Source of the DNA: Thiomargarita sp.
GTDB lineage: Bacteria; Pseudomonadota; Gammaproteobacteria; Beggiatoales; Beggiatoaceae
Reading direction: 5' to 3'
DNA: 19,505 bases
Assembly (NCBI GenBank): GCA_020721025.1
Contig: DYNO01000002.1
Coordinates: 24,849 to 44,353 of the forward strand
Shown here: positions 1-7,253 of the stretch, in pieces
How the letters are laid out: every line of letters starts with the position of its first letter
Position numbering within the stretch: the first letter of the stretch is position 1
Made by a program: the position numbers and the translations under genes
The notes under the pieces: generated by a model
The model's database searches: none
What the model saw: only the letters and a program-made list of their open reading frames with translations
Told to the model about the DNA's origin: nothing

Positions 1-2096
1 CGAAATTCGATGAAATAATCACGTTTTCCGACAGGTAAATTATCTGGGAATATTGATGAATTGCCACGAGTCAGTACAGAATTGGGTTCGCGTGCCGCGG
101 TATCGAACAAATTGTGTATTCCTAAACCCACACTCCACCGTTGTTTCGCTTGATAACGCAACGTCATGTCCACCAAGGCATAGTTTTTTAAGTTATCCCG
201 CGGATCATTGGCGGTACGTTGTCGATCTGCAACCCAATTGATTTGTGTATTTAAGAACCAATGAGGCATAAAAAGCCAGTCAGTGCGGAGATAAATTTCA
301 CGGCTGGGGGCATAGACAGACTTGCGATCTTCGGCATCTCTGGAATGTTGTTGTGAATAATTTCCGGTTAATTTCAACGTTTTGCTGACCTGCCACCGCC
401 CTTCTAACTCAAATCCCTGTCCCGTTTGCGTGCCAGTATTCTGGACTTGCACCACTCCCGCACCATTATTTGATTTAAATTGAATGGCATTACGCCACCG
501 ATAGCGATATAAATTCAAACTAAAGTTCGTGCGATCATTAAGATAGTAGTCAGCACCTAATTCTGTGGTGTGAATACTTTCCGGTTCCAATTTGGGATTA
601 CCCATAAATATCATTAGATTATTCTTAGAATACAATTCGATGAATGATGGGGAACGAAATGCCTGCCCATACAATAGCTTAGTCGTCAAATTGCTGAACG
701 GTTGCCACACGAGAGCGAGACGTGGATTAAGCGTAGAACTAAAATCAGAATAGTGGTCGTAACGCAAACCCGCGGTGAATTCCCAATTCGGAGCAAACGC
801 GTACACATCTTGTGCAAAGGCGTGCCAATTTTGCCGTGTTTTCGGAGCCAGTGACGCGCCTTCTGTACCGCTGACATCGACCAAACGGGCATCGGCATAA
901 TATGGTCTGCCATTGACATTGTTGTAGTTTACTTGTTCATCATATTTGTATAAACTGCCGTGAGTGTAGCCTAAACCGACTCGAATGCTATGGTCTGTCC
1001 AACCGCTGTAAAAACCCGTGATATCAAAGTTGACATGTCGTTCTAATCCATTGCTTTTTAATAATAAACCTTGGGGAAACGAGCCGCGATACGCGCCCGG
1101 TGGCAACAGGTTTAAATCCATTTTAAGATCGCTGTGTAAATAGCTTATTTGGGCAGTGACATCCCAATTCTTAGTCAATGCCGGGTCTTGATAAGTCAGA
1201 TCAGCATTCAAACGATGGTCACTCAAATAGCCGTTGGGGTCGAGTGCTCCTATAAAACCTGCGCCTGTGCCTTGTTTATCGCGTTTTTGATAGCCCGCTC
1301 GAAGTTTCCAACCGCGATAGGAGAGCTCGGTACGCACATCTAAATTATTTTTGTTCAAGTTAACCGCGCCCGGTGCCCGGGAAACTTGCGTGCCAAATAA
1401 ACGGTCGAAAGCAGTTTGTGTGTCTTGCTCAATCCTATCATTTTGTCCATCGGTATCGTGGTATTCCACCATCACCGCGACATCAACGTCATGATAGGTG
1501 TTTCCATGCAGCAACCAAGCATTTCGAGTATTGAAGTTACCCAATCGTGAGCCAACTTCAGTACCCTTGATATCAGTTTTATTCTTGGTAATGATATTGA
1601 TAACCCCGGCGAATGCGTCCGAACCAAACAGGGCAGAACCGGGGCCCCGAATAATTTCAATTCTTGCAATCGCATTGACCGGCATTCCTCCCCAAGCAAT
1701 ACTCCGATTTCCTGAAGATAACATATTGACCGCAATCCCATTAATCAATACTAACACTTGAGGATTATTGCTAGAATACATGCCACGAATGGTATAAATA
1801 GCATTGTAAGTGGAAGAGCGCGAGACATGCAATCCGGGGACAGTTTCCAATACCACATCAATATCTTCTGCACCCATCGCCTCAATTTCTTCGGAAGTGA
1901 TGACACTGGTAATCGCTGGTGCTTTGGCTAAGGATTGTTTTTTTCCCGTTGCGATAGAGACTTGAACTAATTCTTCTATGGGTAAATCAATCAATTCGTC
2001 AATATCTAAACCCTTGTCTGTGGCATAAACTGAACATAAGAAACTAAAATATAACAAAAAATAGCAAGACAACCGATGGAAAACGTGTTTGCTCAT
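1..2096 (-). CDS. TonB-dependent outer-membrane receptor, C-terminus cut by the window edge
   Basis: The reverse strand reads without a stop from an ATG at 2096 to the window edge, about 698 residues. A signal peptide is visible (residues 1-25, hydrophobic core CYFLLYFSFLCSVYA, likely cleavage after A25). A short acidic segment (DIDELIDLPIEELVQVSIAT) follows, typical of the start of many TonB-dependent receptors. The plug domain spans roughly residues 57-171 and contains the signature IEIIRGPGSALFGSDAFAGV (147-166). The remainder is rich in alternating aromatic strands, as in a 22-strand barrel. The last visible residues, GKRDYFIEF, look like the final beta strand, so probably fewer than ten residues are missing. 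The protein would import a ligand (siderophore, cobalamin or another complex) across the outer membrane using TonB energy; the substrate cannot be read from sequence. The start is supported by a strong AGGAGG four bases upstream. No cobalamin riboswitch or clear Fur box was recognised upstream. The family call is firm, the substrate unknown. Confidence 0.93.
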   Translation of the reverse strand, partial: MSKHVFHRLSCYFLLYFSFLCSVYATDKGLDIDELIDLPIEELVQVSIATGKKQSLAKAPAITSVITSEEIEAMGAEDIDVVLETVPGLHVSRSSTYNAIYTIRGMYSSNNPQVLVLINGIAVNMLSSGNRSIAWGGMPVNAIARIEIIRGPGSALFGSDAFAGVINIITKNKTDIKGTEVGSRLGNFNTRNAWLLHGNTYHDVDVAVMVEYHDTDGQNDRIEQDTQTAFDRLFGTQVSRAPGAVNLNKNNLDVRTELSYRGWKLRAGYQKRDKQGTGAGFIGALDPNGYLSDHRLNADLTYQDPALTKNWDVTAQISYLHSDLKMDLNLLPPGAYRGSFPQGLLLKSNGLERHVNFDITGFYSGWTDHSIRVGLGYTHGSLYKYDEQVNYNNVNGRPYYADARLVDVSGTEGASLAPKTRQNWHAFAQDVYAFAPNWEFTAGLRYDHYSDFSSTLNPRLALVWQPFSNLTTKLLYGQAFRSPSFIELYSKNNLMIFMGNPKLEPESIHTTELGADYYLNDRTNFSLNLYRYRWRNAIQFKSNNGAGVVQVQNTGTQTGQGFELEGRWQVSKTLKLTGNYSQQHSRDAEDRKSVYAPSREIYLRTDWLFMPHWFLNTQINWVADRQRTANDPRDNLKNYALVDMTLRYQAKQRWSVGLGIHNLFDTAAREPNSVLTRGNSSIFPDNLPVGKRDYFIEF

Positions 2097-2100
2097 ATTC

Positions 2101-2106
2101 CCTCCT
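2101..2106 (-). promoter_or_regulatory. Shine-Dalgarno site of the TonB-dependent receptor
   Basis: A perfect AGGAGG on the minus strand lies four bases upstream of the ATG at 2096 and fixes the receptor start. The 63 bases between it and the palindrome at 2170 show no convincing sigma-70 promoter, so the promoter may lie inside the palindromic element. Confidence 0.7.
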
Positions 2107-2304
2107 ATAGATAGGGTCAAGGTTATTGTAAAGTTGACACAGATGACGCTTACCCCAGATATAGAACCTATTTGAAATCTTTAACACCAAGTAAAATAAC
2201 ACCAAGTAAAACAGGTCTATAACCCAAAAAGTATTGACAGGTAAAGCATACCACATTAAAATCCTCGTCATGACTTAAATGTAACCCATCTGAGGAAGTT
2301 AGCC

Positions 2305-2367
2305 ATGTTATTTTATTAGCACATAAAATTGAACTCCAACCCAATGAAGCACAATATCTGAATAAGT
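2305..2367 (+). pseudogene. tnpB: Inverted second copy of the tnpB start, broken
   Basis: The plus strand of the left palindrome arm repeats the first 60 or so bases of the tnpB fragment found on the opposite strand. Compared with that copy it has a 5-base insertion after ATGTTATT that brings in an early TAG, and it lacks AAGGA after GAAGCACAA. Both changes destroy the frame. It is a relic. Confidence 0.55.
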
Positions 2368-2476
2368 AATGTTCACGCAGTTGATTGTAACAATGTCTTA
2401 CCGTGCCGCAACACTTATTCAGATATTCCTTTTGTGCTTCATTGGGTTGGAGTTCGATTTTATGTGCCAATAACAT
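2366..2476 (-). pseudogene. tnpB: 5' fragment of an IS605-family tnpB (OrfB) gene
   Basis: From the ATG at 2476 the minus strand encodes about 37 residues containing IELQPNEAQKEYLNKCCGTV and then RHCYNQLRE. This matches the helix-turn-helix start of IS605 OrfB/TnpB proteins, whose usual pattern is a basic residue, L, P, then EQ..YL....G..R..YN. The full family is about 350-430 residues and ends in an RNA-guided RuvC-like nuclease. Here the homology stops where the sequence folds back into the left palindrome arm. The open frame continues to 2168, but those residues are only the antisense of the gene's own start and flank. The fragment cannot encode a working nuclease. GGAAG lies upstream of the ATG. 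Confidence 0.65.
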
Positions 2477-2585
2477 GGCTAACTTCCTCAGATGGGTTAC
2501 ATTTAAGTCATGGCGAGGATTCTAATGTGATATGCTTTACCTGTCAATACTTTTTGGGTTATAGACCTGTTTTACTTGGTATTAA

Positions 2586-2732
2586 AGATTTCAAATAAGC
2601 ATACAACAGGGAATTGAACAGGGAGAAAAACGTAAAGCGATTGAAACTGCGAGTAAAATACTAGCAGACGGGATGTCTATGGAAATGGTGTTAAAATACA
2701 CAGGCTTAACCATGGCGGATTTAAATGATTGA
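2586..2732 (+). pseudogene. 3' remnant of an Rpn/PD-(D/E)XK transposase-like gene
   Basis: The frame is open from 2586 and ends with TGA at 2730-2732. It encodes a tail with IQQGIEQGEKRKAIETASKI (from 2601), followed by LADGMSMEMVLKYTGLTMAD. This is the style of the C-terminus of Rpn family (recombination-promoting nuclease, PD-(D/E)XK transposase-like) proteins: an E-G-x-x-x-G/K-rich linker, then a helix pair with the LADGM..E.V...TGL pattern. No start codon and no catalytic core are present. The remnant begins at the outer end of the palindrome at 2596, so the 5' part was probably lost when that element arrived or rearranged. Its TGA overlaps the mutY start (ATG at 2725). Confidence 0.5.
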
Positions 2733-3801
2733 AACTTCAACATCACCAATTTCCTCCCTACTACTGACTTGGTTTGAACAATACGGACGCAAAGATTTGC
2801 CTTGGCAACAACAACCTACGCCCTATCACGTTTGGGTATCGGAAATTATGTTGCAACAAACTCAAGTGAATACCGTCATTCCCTATTATCAACGGTTCAT
2901 TCAACGCTTTCCCGATGTCAATTCCCTTGCCGCGGCAGAACTGGATGAAGTATTGCATTTTTGGACAGGATTGGGCTATTATGCGCGTGCCCGCAATTTA
3001 TACCAAGCTGCACAACAAATTTGTCAGCAATATCAAGGCACTGTGCCATCAGAAAAAGAACAATTACTGGCTCTGCCCGGCATTGGGCGTTCCACCGCGG
3101 GAGCAATTTTAGCCTTGGCATTTGGACAACAACACGCCATTTTAGACGGCAATGTCAAACGGGTTTTATGCCGTTATCATGCGATAAATCGTTGGGCGGG
3201 CGAAACGCAGACGGAAAAATATTTATGGGAACTGGCAGAATTTCACACGCCGCGGGAACGAGTGAAAGATTATACGCAAGTAATCATGGACTTAGGCGCG
3301 ACCCTGTGCACCCGCACCCAACCTCGCTGTCCACAATGTCCTTTGAAAATTCATTGTCAAGCCCAGCAACAAGGGCAACAACATTGCTATCCTGTGGCAA
3401 AACCGCATAAAACCGTTCCCACAAAAACGATGCAATTCATCATCATACACACGTCACATGCTGTCTTGTTACAACAACGTCCGGCGCAGGGAATTTGGGG
3501 CAACTTGTGGAGTTTTCCCGAATGTAACGAATTAATTGAAGCCAATGAATGGGTTGCTCACCATGTTAATATTCAACAGCCACAATGGGAGATTGGCGCG
3601 CTGTTACAGCATTCGTTGACACATTTTCATTTAGAAATCACACCGCTTTACTTAAAACTAGAGAAAAATGTTAAAGTATCTGATAAGTTGTTGTGGTATG
3701 ACTTAAAACATCCGCCGGCGTGTGGATTGGCAGCCCCGGTAGTGCGTTTGTTAGCGCAATTACGCGAGCAACCTCCGCGGGTAACTTATGAACTTTTCTA
3801 A
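2725..3801 (+). CDS. mutY: Adenine DNA glycosylase MutY
   Basis: MutY removes adenine mispaired with 8-oxoguanine or guanine, in cytoplasmic base-excision repair. At 358 residues the length is normal for the family. The sequence shows the HhH-GPD fold: SEIMLQQTQV with the catalytic Glu at 40, the hairpin LPGIGRSTAGAIL (117-129), and the catalytic Asp at 141 in ILDGNVKRV. The [4Fe-4S] cysteines are C195, C202, C205 and C211 (C-X6-C-X2-C-X5-C). The C-terminal third (about 225-345) is the NUDIX-like 8-oxoG recognition domain, with LWSFPE and a QHSLTHFHLEI segment. GGCGGA five bases before the ATG supports this start. The ATG lies inside the tail of the Rpn-like remnant. yggX follows at 20 bases, an arrangement common in gammaproteobacteria. 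Confidence 0.97.
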   Translation: MIETSTSPISSLLLTWFEQYGRKDLPWQQQPTPYHVWVSEIMLQQTQVNTVIPYYQRFIQRFPDVNSLAAAELDEVLHFWTGLGYYARARNLYQAAQQICQQYQGTVPSEKEQLLALPGIGRSTAGAILALAFGQQHAILDGNVKRVLCRYHAINRWAGETQTEKYLWELAEFHTPRERVKDYTQVIMDLGATLCTRTQPRCPQCPLKIHCQAQQQGQQHCYPVAKPHKTVPTKTMQFIIIHTSHAVLLQQRPAQGIWGNLWSFPECNELIEANEWVAHHVNIQQPQWEIGALLQHSLTHFHLEITPLYLKLEKNVKVSDKLLWYDLKHPPACGLAAPVVRLLAQLREQPPRVTYELF

Positions 3802-3820
3802 AAAAATGGAGATTTCGCAG

Positions 3821-4084
3821 ATGATGGTTAATTGCATTAAACTAGGCAGAGAAGCAGAAGGCTTGGATCGTCCACCTTATCCCGGTGATTTAGGCAAACG
3901 CATTTATGAGCAGGTTTCAAAAGAAGGATGGCAAATGTGGATACGGCAACAAACGATGTTAATCAATGAATACCGGTTGTCTCCCGTCGATCCTCAAGCG
4001 CGCAAAATGTTGGAAGGTGAAATGGAAAAGTTCTTTTTTGGCGAGGGTGCAACCGTGCCTCACGCCTACACACCACCAAAATAA
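3821..4084 (+). CDS. yggX: YggX, Fe(2+)-trafficking / oxidative damage protection protein
   Basis: YggX is a small cytoplasmic protein linked to iron traffic and protection of labile Fe-S clusters. The sequence has the family core: VNCIKLGREAEGLDRPPYPG, LGKRIYEQVSKEGW, W..QQTMLINEYRL and MEKFFFGEG. The usual length is about 90 residues. Starting at 3821 gives 87 residues, opens just before the conserved V-x-C-x-K-L-G segment, and has GGAGA nine bases upstream. An in-frame ATG at 3788 overlaps the mutY end, but its extra eleven residues have no match to the family start, so it was not used. An ATG at 3824 is equally compatible. The gene is probably co-transcribed with mutY, whose product carries an Fe-S cluster. 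Confidence 0.93.
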   Translation: MMVNCIKLGREAEGLDRPPYPGDLGKRIYEQVSKEGWQMWIRQQTMLINEYRLSPVDPQARKMLEGEMEKFFFGEGATVPHAYTPPK

Positions 4085-4110
4085 TTCATTGTATTCATTG
4101 AATTTTATCC

Positions 4111-4193
4111 GTTTGAACCTTAAATGAATTGCAACTTAAACCGAGTTCTCAAACTGTCCGAACTTCATTGTGACGCAAATTTAAGGTTCAGAC
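4111..4193. repeat. Imperfect inverted repeat between yggX and murB
   Basis: GTTTGAACCTTAAAT (4111-4125) pairs with ATTTAAGGTTCAGAC (4179-4193), with one mismatch over 15 bases. The 53-base loop contains a smaller GTTC/GAAC pair and AACTGTCCGAACTTCATTGTG. A similar stretch (AATTGTCTGAACTATTGTGA) occurs near 13021-13040, so both may be copies of a dispersed intergenic repeat. There is no T-run after the hairpin on the plus strand, so it is not a typical intrinsic terminator. Confidence 0.5.
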
Positions 4194-4269
4194 AATTTCA
4201 ACCCGCCGGATGAGTTTTTGGCAGTGGCAACGTCATCACAATAAAATATATTAACATTTTCAACTAACT

Positions 4270-5193
4270 ATGAATATGGAATGTCAGATTATTGATGTGC
4301 AAAATTTGCGCGGTCAGTTACGTCACAATGAACCTTTGGCAAAATATACCACTTGGCGCGTGGGTGGACCGGCACAATGGTTGTATGAACCGGCGGACTT
4401 GACTGATTTAATGGCATTTTTGCCGCGCGTGCCTGATTCATTGCCGCTGTTTTGGCTCGGTTTGGGCAGCAATTTATTGATACGTGATGGTGGAATTCGG
4501 GGCGTGGTCATCGCGACTTCTGGGGTATTAAACGAAATTAAATTATTAGATAACAATCTGTTGCGAGTTGAAGCCGGTGTCAGTTGCGCCAAAGTAGCAC
4601 GAGTCACTGCACGGGAAAATTTGGGCGGGGCAGAATTTCTCGCCGGCATTCCCGGTACGATGGGCGGGGCATTGGCGATGAACGCGGGGGCATGGGGCGG
4701 CGAAACATGGAAATTAGTGCAGGCAGTGGAAACTTTGGATAAAACTGGCACTTTGCGGCAACGCACCCCTCAAGACTACGAAATCGGCTATCGTAGCGTA
4801 AAAAATCATTTCAATGAATGGTTTGTCGCCGCGACTTTACAATTAATCCCCAATGTTGATTCCAGCGGTCAGGAACGAATTAAAGAACTGTTAGCACGTC
4901 GCAATGCAACGCAACCCATTGGTTTGCCAAGTTGTGGATCGGTATTTCGCAATCCGCCGGGGGATTATGCCGCTCGTTTGATTGAACAAGATGGTTGGAA
5001 GGGTTATCGGTTGGGCGGGGCGGGCGTGTCGGAAAAACACGCTAATTTTATTATCAATGAAAATCAAGCTACTGCGGCAGAAATCGAGTCATTAATCACG
5101 AAAATTCAAACCTCTATCACGGAACATTTTGGTGTGCAATTGGTGCGAGAAGTAAAAATTGTGGGCGAAAGTGTGCAAGATGAGAATCAGTAG
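4270..5193 (+). CDS. murB: UDP-N-acetylenolpyruvoylglucosamine reductase MurB
   Basis: MurB uses FAD and NADPH to reduce UDP-GlcNAc-enolpyruvate to UDP-MurNAc in cytoplasmic peptidoglycan precursor synthesis. The 307 residues show FAD-binding segments NTTWR-like (TTWRVGGPA, 27-35), LGLGSNLLIRDGGIRGVVI (63-81) and LAGIPGTMGGALAMNAGAWG (124-143). Also visible are the substrate-binding YRS (174-176), SCGSVFRNP with the proton-donor Ser at 224, and the final catalytic Glu in LVREVKIVGE (E294). The compact NPPGDYAARLIEQ.GWKGYRLG block follows the shorter type II MurB pattern rather than E. coli type I. The ribosome site is weak. An alternative ATG at 4276 would drop two residues. Confidence 0.96.
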   Translation: MNMECQIIDVQNLRGQLRHNEPLAKYTTWRVGGPAQWLYEPADLTDLMAFLPRVPDSLPLFWLGLGSNLLIRDGGIRGVVIATSGVLNEIKLLDNNLLRVEAGVSCAKVARVTARENLGGAEFLAGIPGTMGGALAMNAGAWGGETWKLVQAVETLDKTGTLRQRTPQDYEIGYRSVKNHFNEWFVAATLQLIPNVDSSGQERIKELLARRNATQPIGLPSCGSVFRNPPGDYAARLIEQDGWKGYRLGGAGVSEKHANFIINENQATAAEIESLITKIQTSITEHFGVQLVREVKIVGESVQDENQ

Positions 5194-5391
5194 CTAACTC
5201 AATGTATTTTCATTGAAAAAATAATATTGATTGCAGAAATTCAGATTTTTTGCACATTTTGCCGTTGTTGCCAGAAAAAATCGGTCAAAATCAGTGTATC
5301 ATGAAAAGATGGGCTTCAGAAATCCAATAAGCAAAGTTTTGCGCTCCCGGCGGACAGCCGTTCAACTTACCCTCGTCACTTTAAGAATCCG

Positions 5392-6630
5392 ATGAATTAT
5401 CTGATAATCAATCACATCCCCTTTGGAAAAGGTAAAAAGCCTGACACTTTTATGGTTGGTGCCATGTGGCTTGAAGACATTCGTGCGACCATTTATGCCA
5501 TGCGACAAGTTGGGTTACATCTCATTATTGCTACTCCGCTTTTTGAAAATCTTTCGATAATTCAAAGTGGTAGTTTTAATCTGGTAGAAATCAATCCTCA
5601 GCAGGAAGGTTTTGATTATTATCCCTTGCCACAATTCAGTAATTTCCGCGAATACCTCAAAATGCGGGCGGCGTTGCGAACTGCGCTGAAACTGGTGATT
5701 GAACAAGCAATTGTTATTCAAGCAGATTATGGCGGTCACCCAGTGTCTATGGGACAGGAAGCATGGGATTTGGCAAAAGGCAAGAAACGCATTTGGAATT
5801 TTGACGGGGCTGACCCATTTCCGCGGCTAGAATTGCAAGTTAAACAAGAGCGTAACTTATTCAAAAAATTGGGTAAGTATCTGTGGGTTAAGCAATTTGC
5901 TCGATTTTGTCGCCGTGCCATGCAAGAAGCGGATATCGTATTTGCACACAATGAATCGGTTAAATTGCGTTTCAGCGATACGTGGCATGACAAATGTTAT
6001 CTTTTTCATCGTACCTTCGTGTTAGATAGTACCTTGATTTCACAAGAAGAATGGCAGGCGCGGCAACAGAATTTATTAAATCCAGCCCATCCGTTGCGTT
6101 TAGTGTCTGCTGGGCGACAAATTTTCATCAAAGCCACAGACCACGTTCTCAAGGCAATGGCGCAAGCACGGCAACGCGGGGCATTATTGGAATTGGCGAT
6201 CATGGGCGAAGGTGAACATTTGCCACAGTTTAAGCAATTGACTGAACAGCTAAATTTGACTCCTTATGTACAATTTCATGGGCAAGTGCCGTATGGTGAG
6301 CCATTATTCAGCGTTTGGGCACAATGTGATGTAATGGTGATCACCAATTTGACCGCAGAAATCAGTCGCAATGTATTCTTGAGCATGGCGCGAGGATTGC
6401 CGTTAGTGATCTATAAAAATCCCGGTACTGACAATTTAATTGAAGAAAATCAAGCAGGTATCTTGGTTGAAACCGGGAATGTCGAAGCCCTTGCTGAAGT
6501 TTTTTATCAAATCGCCCAGCAACGGCAAAAATTGGTAGAAATCGGCGATCATGCGTTACAATTAGCAGCGCGTTACACCCTAGATGCCTGTCATCGAGCG
6601 CGCGCCGAATTAGCCAAATCTTTATGTTAA
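5392..6630 (+). CDS. Glycosyltransferase, GT-B fold, GT4-like
   Basis: The 412-residue protein has a C-terminal half like the glycosyl transferases group 1 domain (GT4). The sugar-nucleotide domain runs from about residue 238: LVSAGRQIFIKATDHVLKAM, then LELAIMGEGEHLPQ, LTPYVQFHGQVPYGE and LPLVIYKNPGTDNLIEENQA. The N-terminal half starts with MNYLIINHIPFGKGKKPDTF, a Rossmann-type acceptor domain. No transmembrane segment is seen, so a cytoplasmic or peripheral role in polysaccharide or glycolipid synthesis is likely; donor and acceptor are unknown. One oddity is that the usual E-X7-E motif is incomplete: the position normally held by the first Glu is Ser331 in NVFLSMARGLP. The downstream Uma2 and sulfotransferase genes are close and in the same direction. 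Confidence 0.82.
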   Translation: MNYLIINHIPFGKGKKPDTFMVGAMWLEDIRATIYAMRQVGLHLIIATPLFENLSIIQSGSFNLVEINPQQEGFDYYPLPQFSNFREYLKMRAALRTALKLVIEQAIVIQADYGGHPVSMGQEAWDLAKGKKRIWNFDGADPFPRLELQVKQERNLFKKLGKYLWVKQFARFCRRAMQEADIVFAHNESVKLRFSDTWHDKCYLFHRTFVLDSTLISQEEWQARQQNLLNPAHPLRLVSAGRQIFIKATDHVLKAMAQARQRGALLELAIMGEGEHLPQFKQLTEQLNLTPYVQFHGQVPYGEPLFSVWAQCDVMVITNLTAEISRNVFLSMARGLPLVIYKNPGTDNLIEENQAGILVETGNVEALAEVFYQIAQQRQKLVEIGDHALQLAARYTLDACHRARAELAKSLC

Positions 6631-6648
6631 ATTTCAATGAGATATGCC

Positions 6649-7224
6649 ATGCAACCTCAAGAGAAAAAGCTGTTTTACACCCCTGACGAATATTTGAATT
6701 TAGAAGACCGAGCCGAATTCAAAAGTGAATATTATCAAGGAGAAATCTTTAGCATGGCGGGTGCGTCGCTGAATCATAATCAAATTGTCGTTAATTTGTG
6801 CATTGCCTGTGGTAATCTGTTGAAAAATTTACCGTATCGGATATTTGCGAATGATCTCAAAGTTTGGATACCACAAGTGAATGCTTATACTTATCCAGAT
6901 GTGCTGTTACTCGCTGAACCGCCGCAATTCGTGGAAAAACGCAATGATACCGTCACGAATCCTTTGATTATCATCGAAGTTTTGTCTGACACAACCAAAG
7001 ATTTTGATCGTAGCGGCAAATTTGAATTCTATCGCACCTTGCCCAGTTTGCAGGAATATATTTTGGTACATCAAGATAAAATCCAATTAGAACAATTTAT
7101 TAAACAAAGCGAGAAACAATGGTTGATGCGTGAATACACCGCTGAAGAAATCTCGTTAGAATTTGCTAATGTGCCCGTTCAAGTGTCCTTAGCCGATATT
7201 TATGCCAAAGTGAGTTTTTCTTAA
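6649..7224 (+). CDS. Uma2-family (DUF820) putative PD-(D/E)XK nuclease
   Basis: The protein belongs to the Uma2/DUF820 family, which has a restriction-endonuclease-like fold and is abundant in cyanobacteria and Thiotrichales; its biological function is not established. Visible landmarks are LFYTPDEYLNLE at the start, YYQGEIFSMAGAS, TYPDVLLL with the core Asp (D84 from this start), IIIEVLSDTTKDFD with the core Glu (E110), then DRSGKFEFY with a Lys (K124). The putative active-site set is therefore intact. The start at 6649 (MQPQEKKLFYTPDEY) was chosen because homologues begin there and a GAGA lies six bases upstream. An in-frame ATG at 6637 adds four residues but has no ribosome site. The gene sits between a glycosyltransferase and a sulfotransferase with gaps of 18 and 29 bases, possibly as an inserted cargo gene. 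Confidence 0.88.
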   Translation: MQPQEKKLFYTPDEYLNLEDRAEFKSEYYQGEIFSMAGASLNHNQIVVNLCIACGNLLKNLPYRIFANDLKVWIPQVNAYTYPDVLLLAEPPQFVEKRNDTVTNPLIIIEVLSDTTKDFDRSGKFEFYRTLPSLQEYILVHQDKIQLEQFIKQSEKQWLMREYTAEEISLEFANVPVQVSLADIYAKVSFS

Positions 7225-7253
7225 ATTATCTCTCATTTCAGATAGCTATCTCT

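Larger units (their letters stand above)
2170..2596. repeat. Large imperfect palindrome built from two inverted copies of an IS200/IS605-type left end
   Basis: The left arm (2170-2367) is an imperfect reverse complement of the right arm (2413-2596), with a 45-base loop (2368-2412). Both outer ends read ATTTGAAATCTTTAA outward to inward. The arms match almost base for base over more than 180 bases, with a few substitutions. The left arm has a tandem duplication of 15 bases (unit AACACCAAGTAAAA plus one base) that the right arm lacks, and each arm has one small indel of about 5 bases. Each arm holds about 110-130 bases of non-coding flank, a GGAAG ribosome site and the first 60 or so bases of a tnpB-like gene starting ATGTTATT. 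It therefore looks like an inverted duplication of a transposon left end, with the loop supplying the next part of the gene. It separates the receptor at 1-2096 from mutY and explains most of the 628-base gap between them. Confidence 0.8.

Noticed and set aside
1498..1761. Open frames on both strands inside the receptor gene
   Set aside because: The receptor frame is continuous over 2,096 bases with a signal peptide and plug motifs, so the shorter frames are shadows.
2168..2476. A 102-codon open frame on the minus strand read as one gene
   Set aside because: Only the first 37 or so codons match TnpB. The rest is the antisense of the gene's own start and flank in the left palindrome arm, so it is a fold-back artefact.
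3788..3820. Upstream ATG of yggX at 3788
   Set aside because: It adds residues without family match and overlaps mutY. The ATG at 3821 has a good ribosome site and gives the normal length.
4323..4766. 147-codon open frame opposite murB
   Set aside because: It lies wholly inside the clear murB coding sequence on the other strand and has no recognisable motif.
5198..5225. TCAATG/CATTGA hairpin after murB as a terminator
   Set aside because: The stem is only six pairs and is followed by an A-run, not a T-run, on the plus strand. The rest of the 198-base gap before the glycosyltransferase shows nothing clear.
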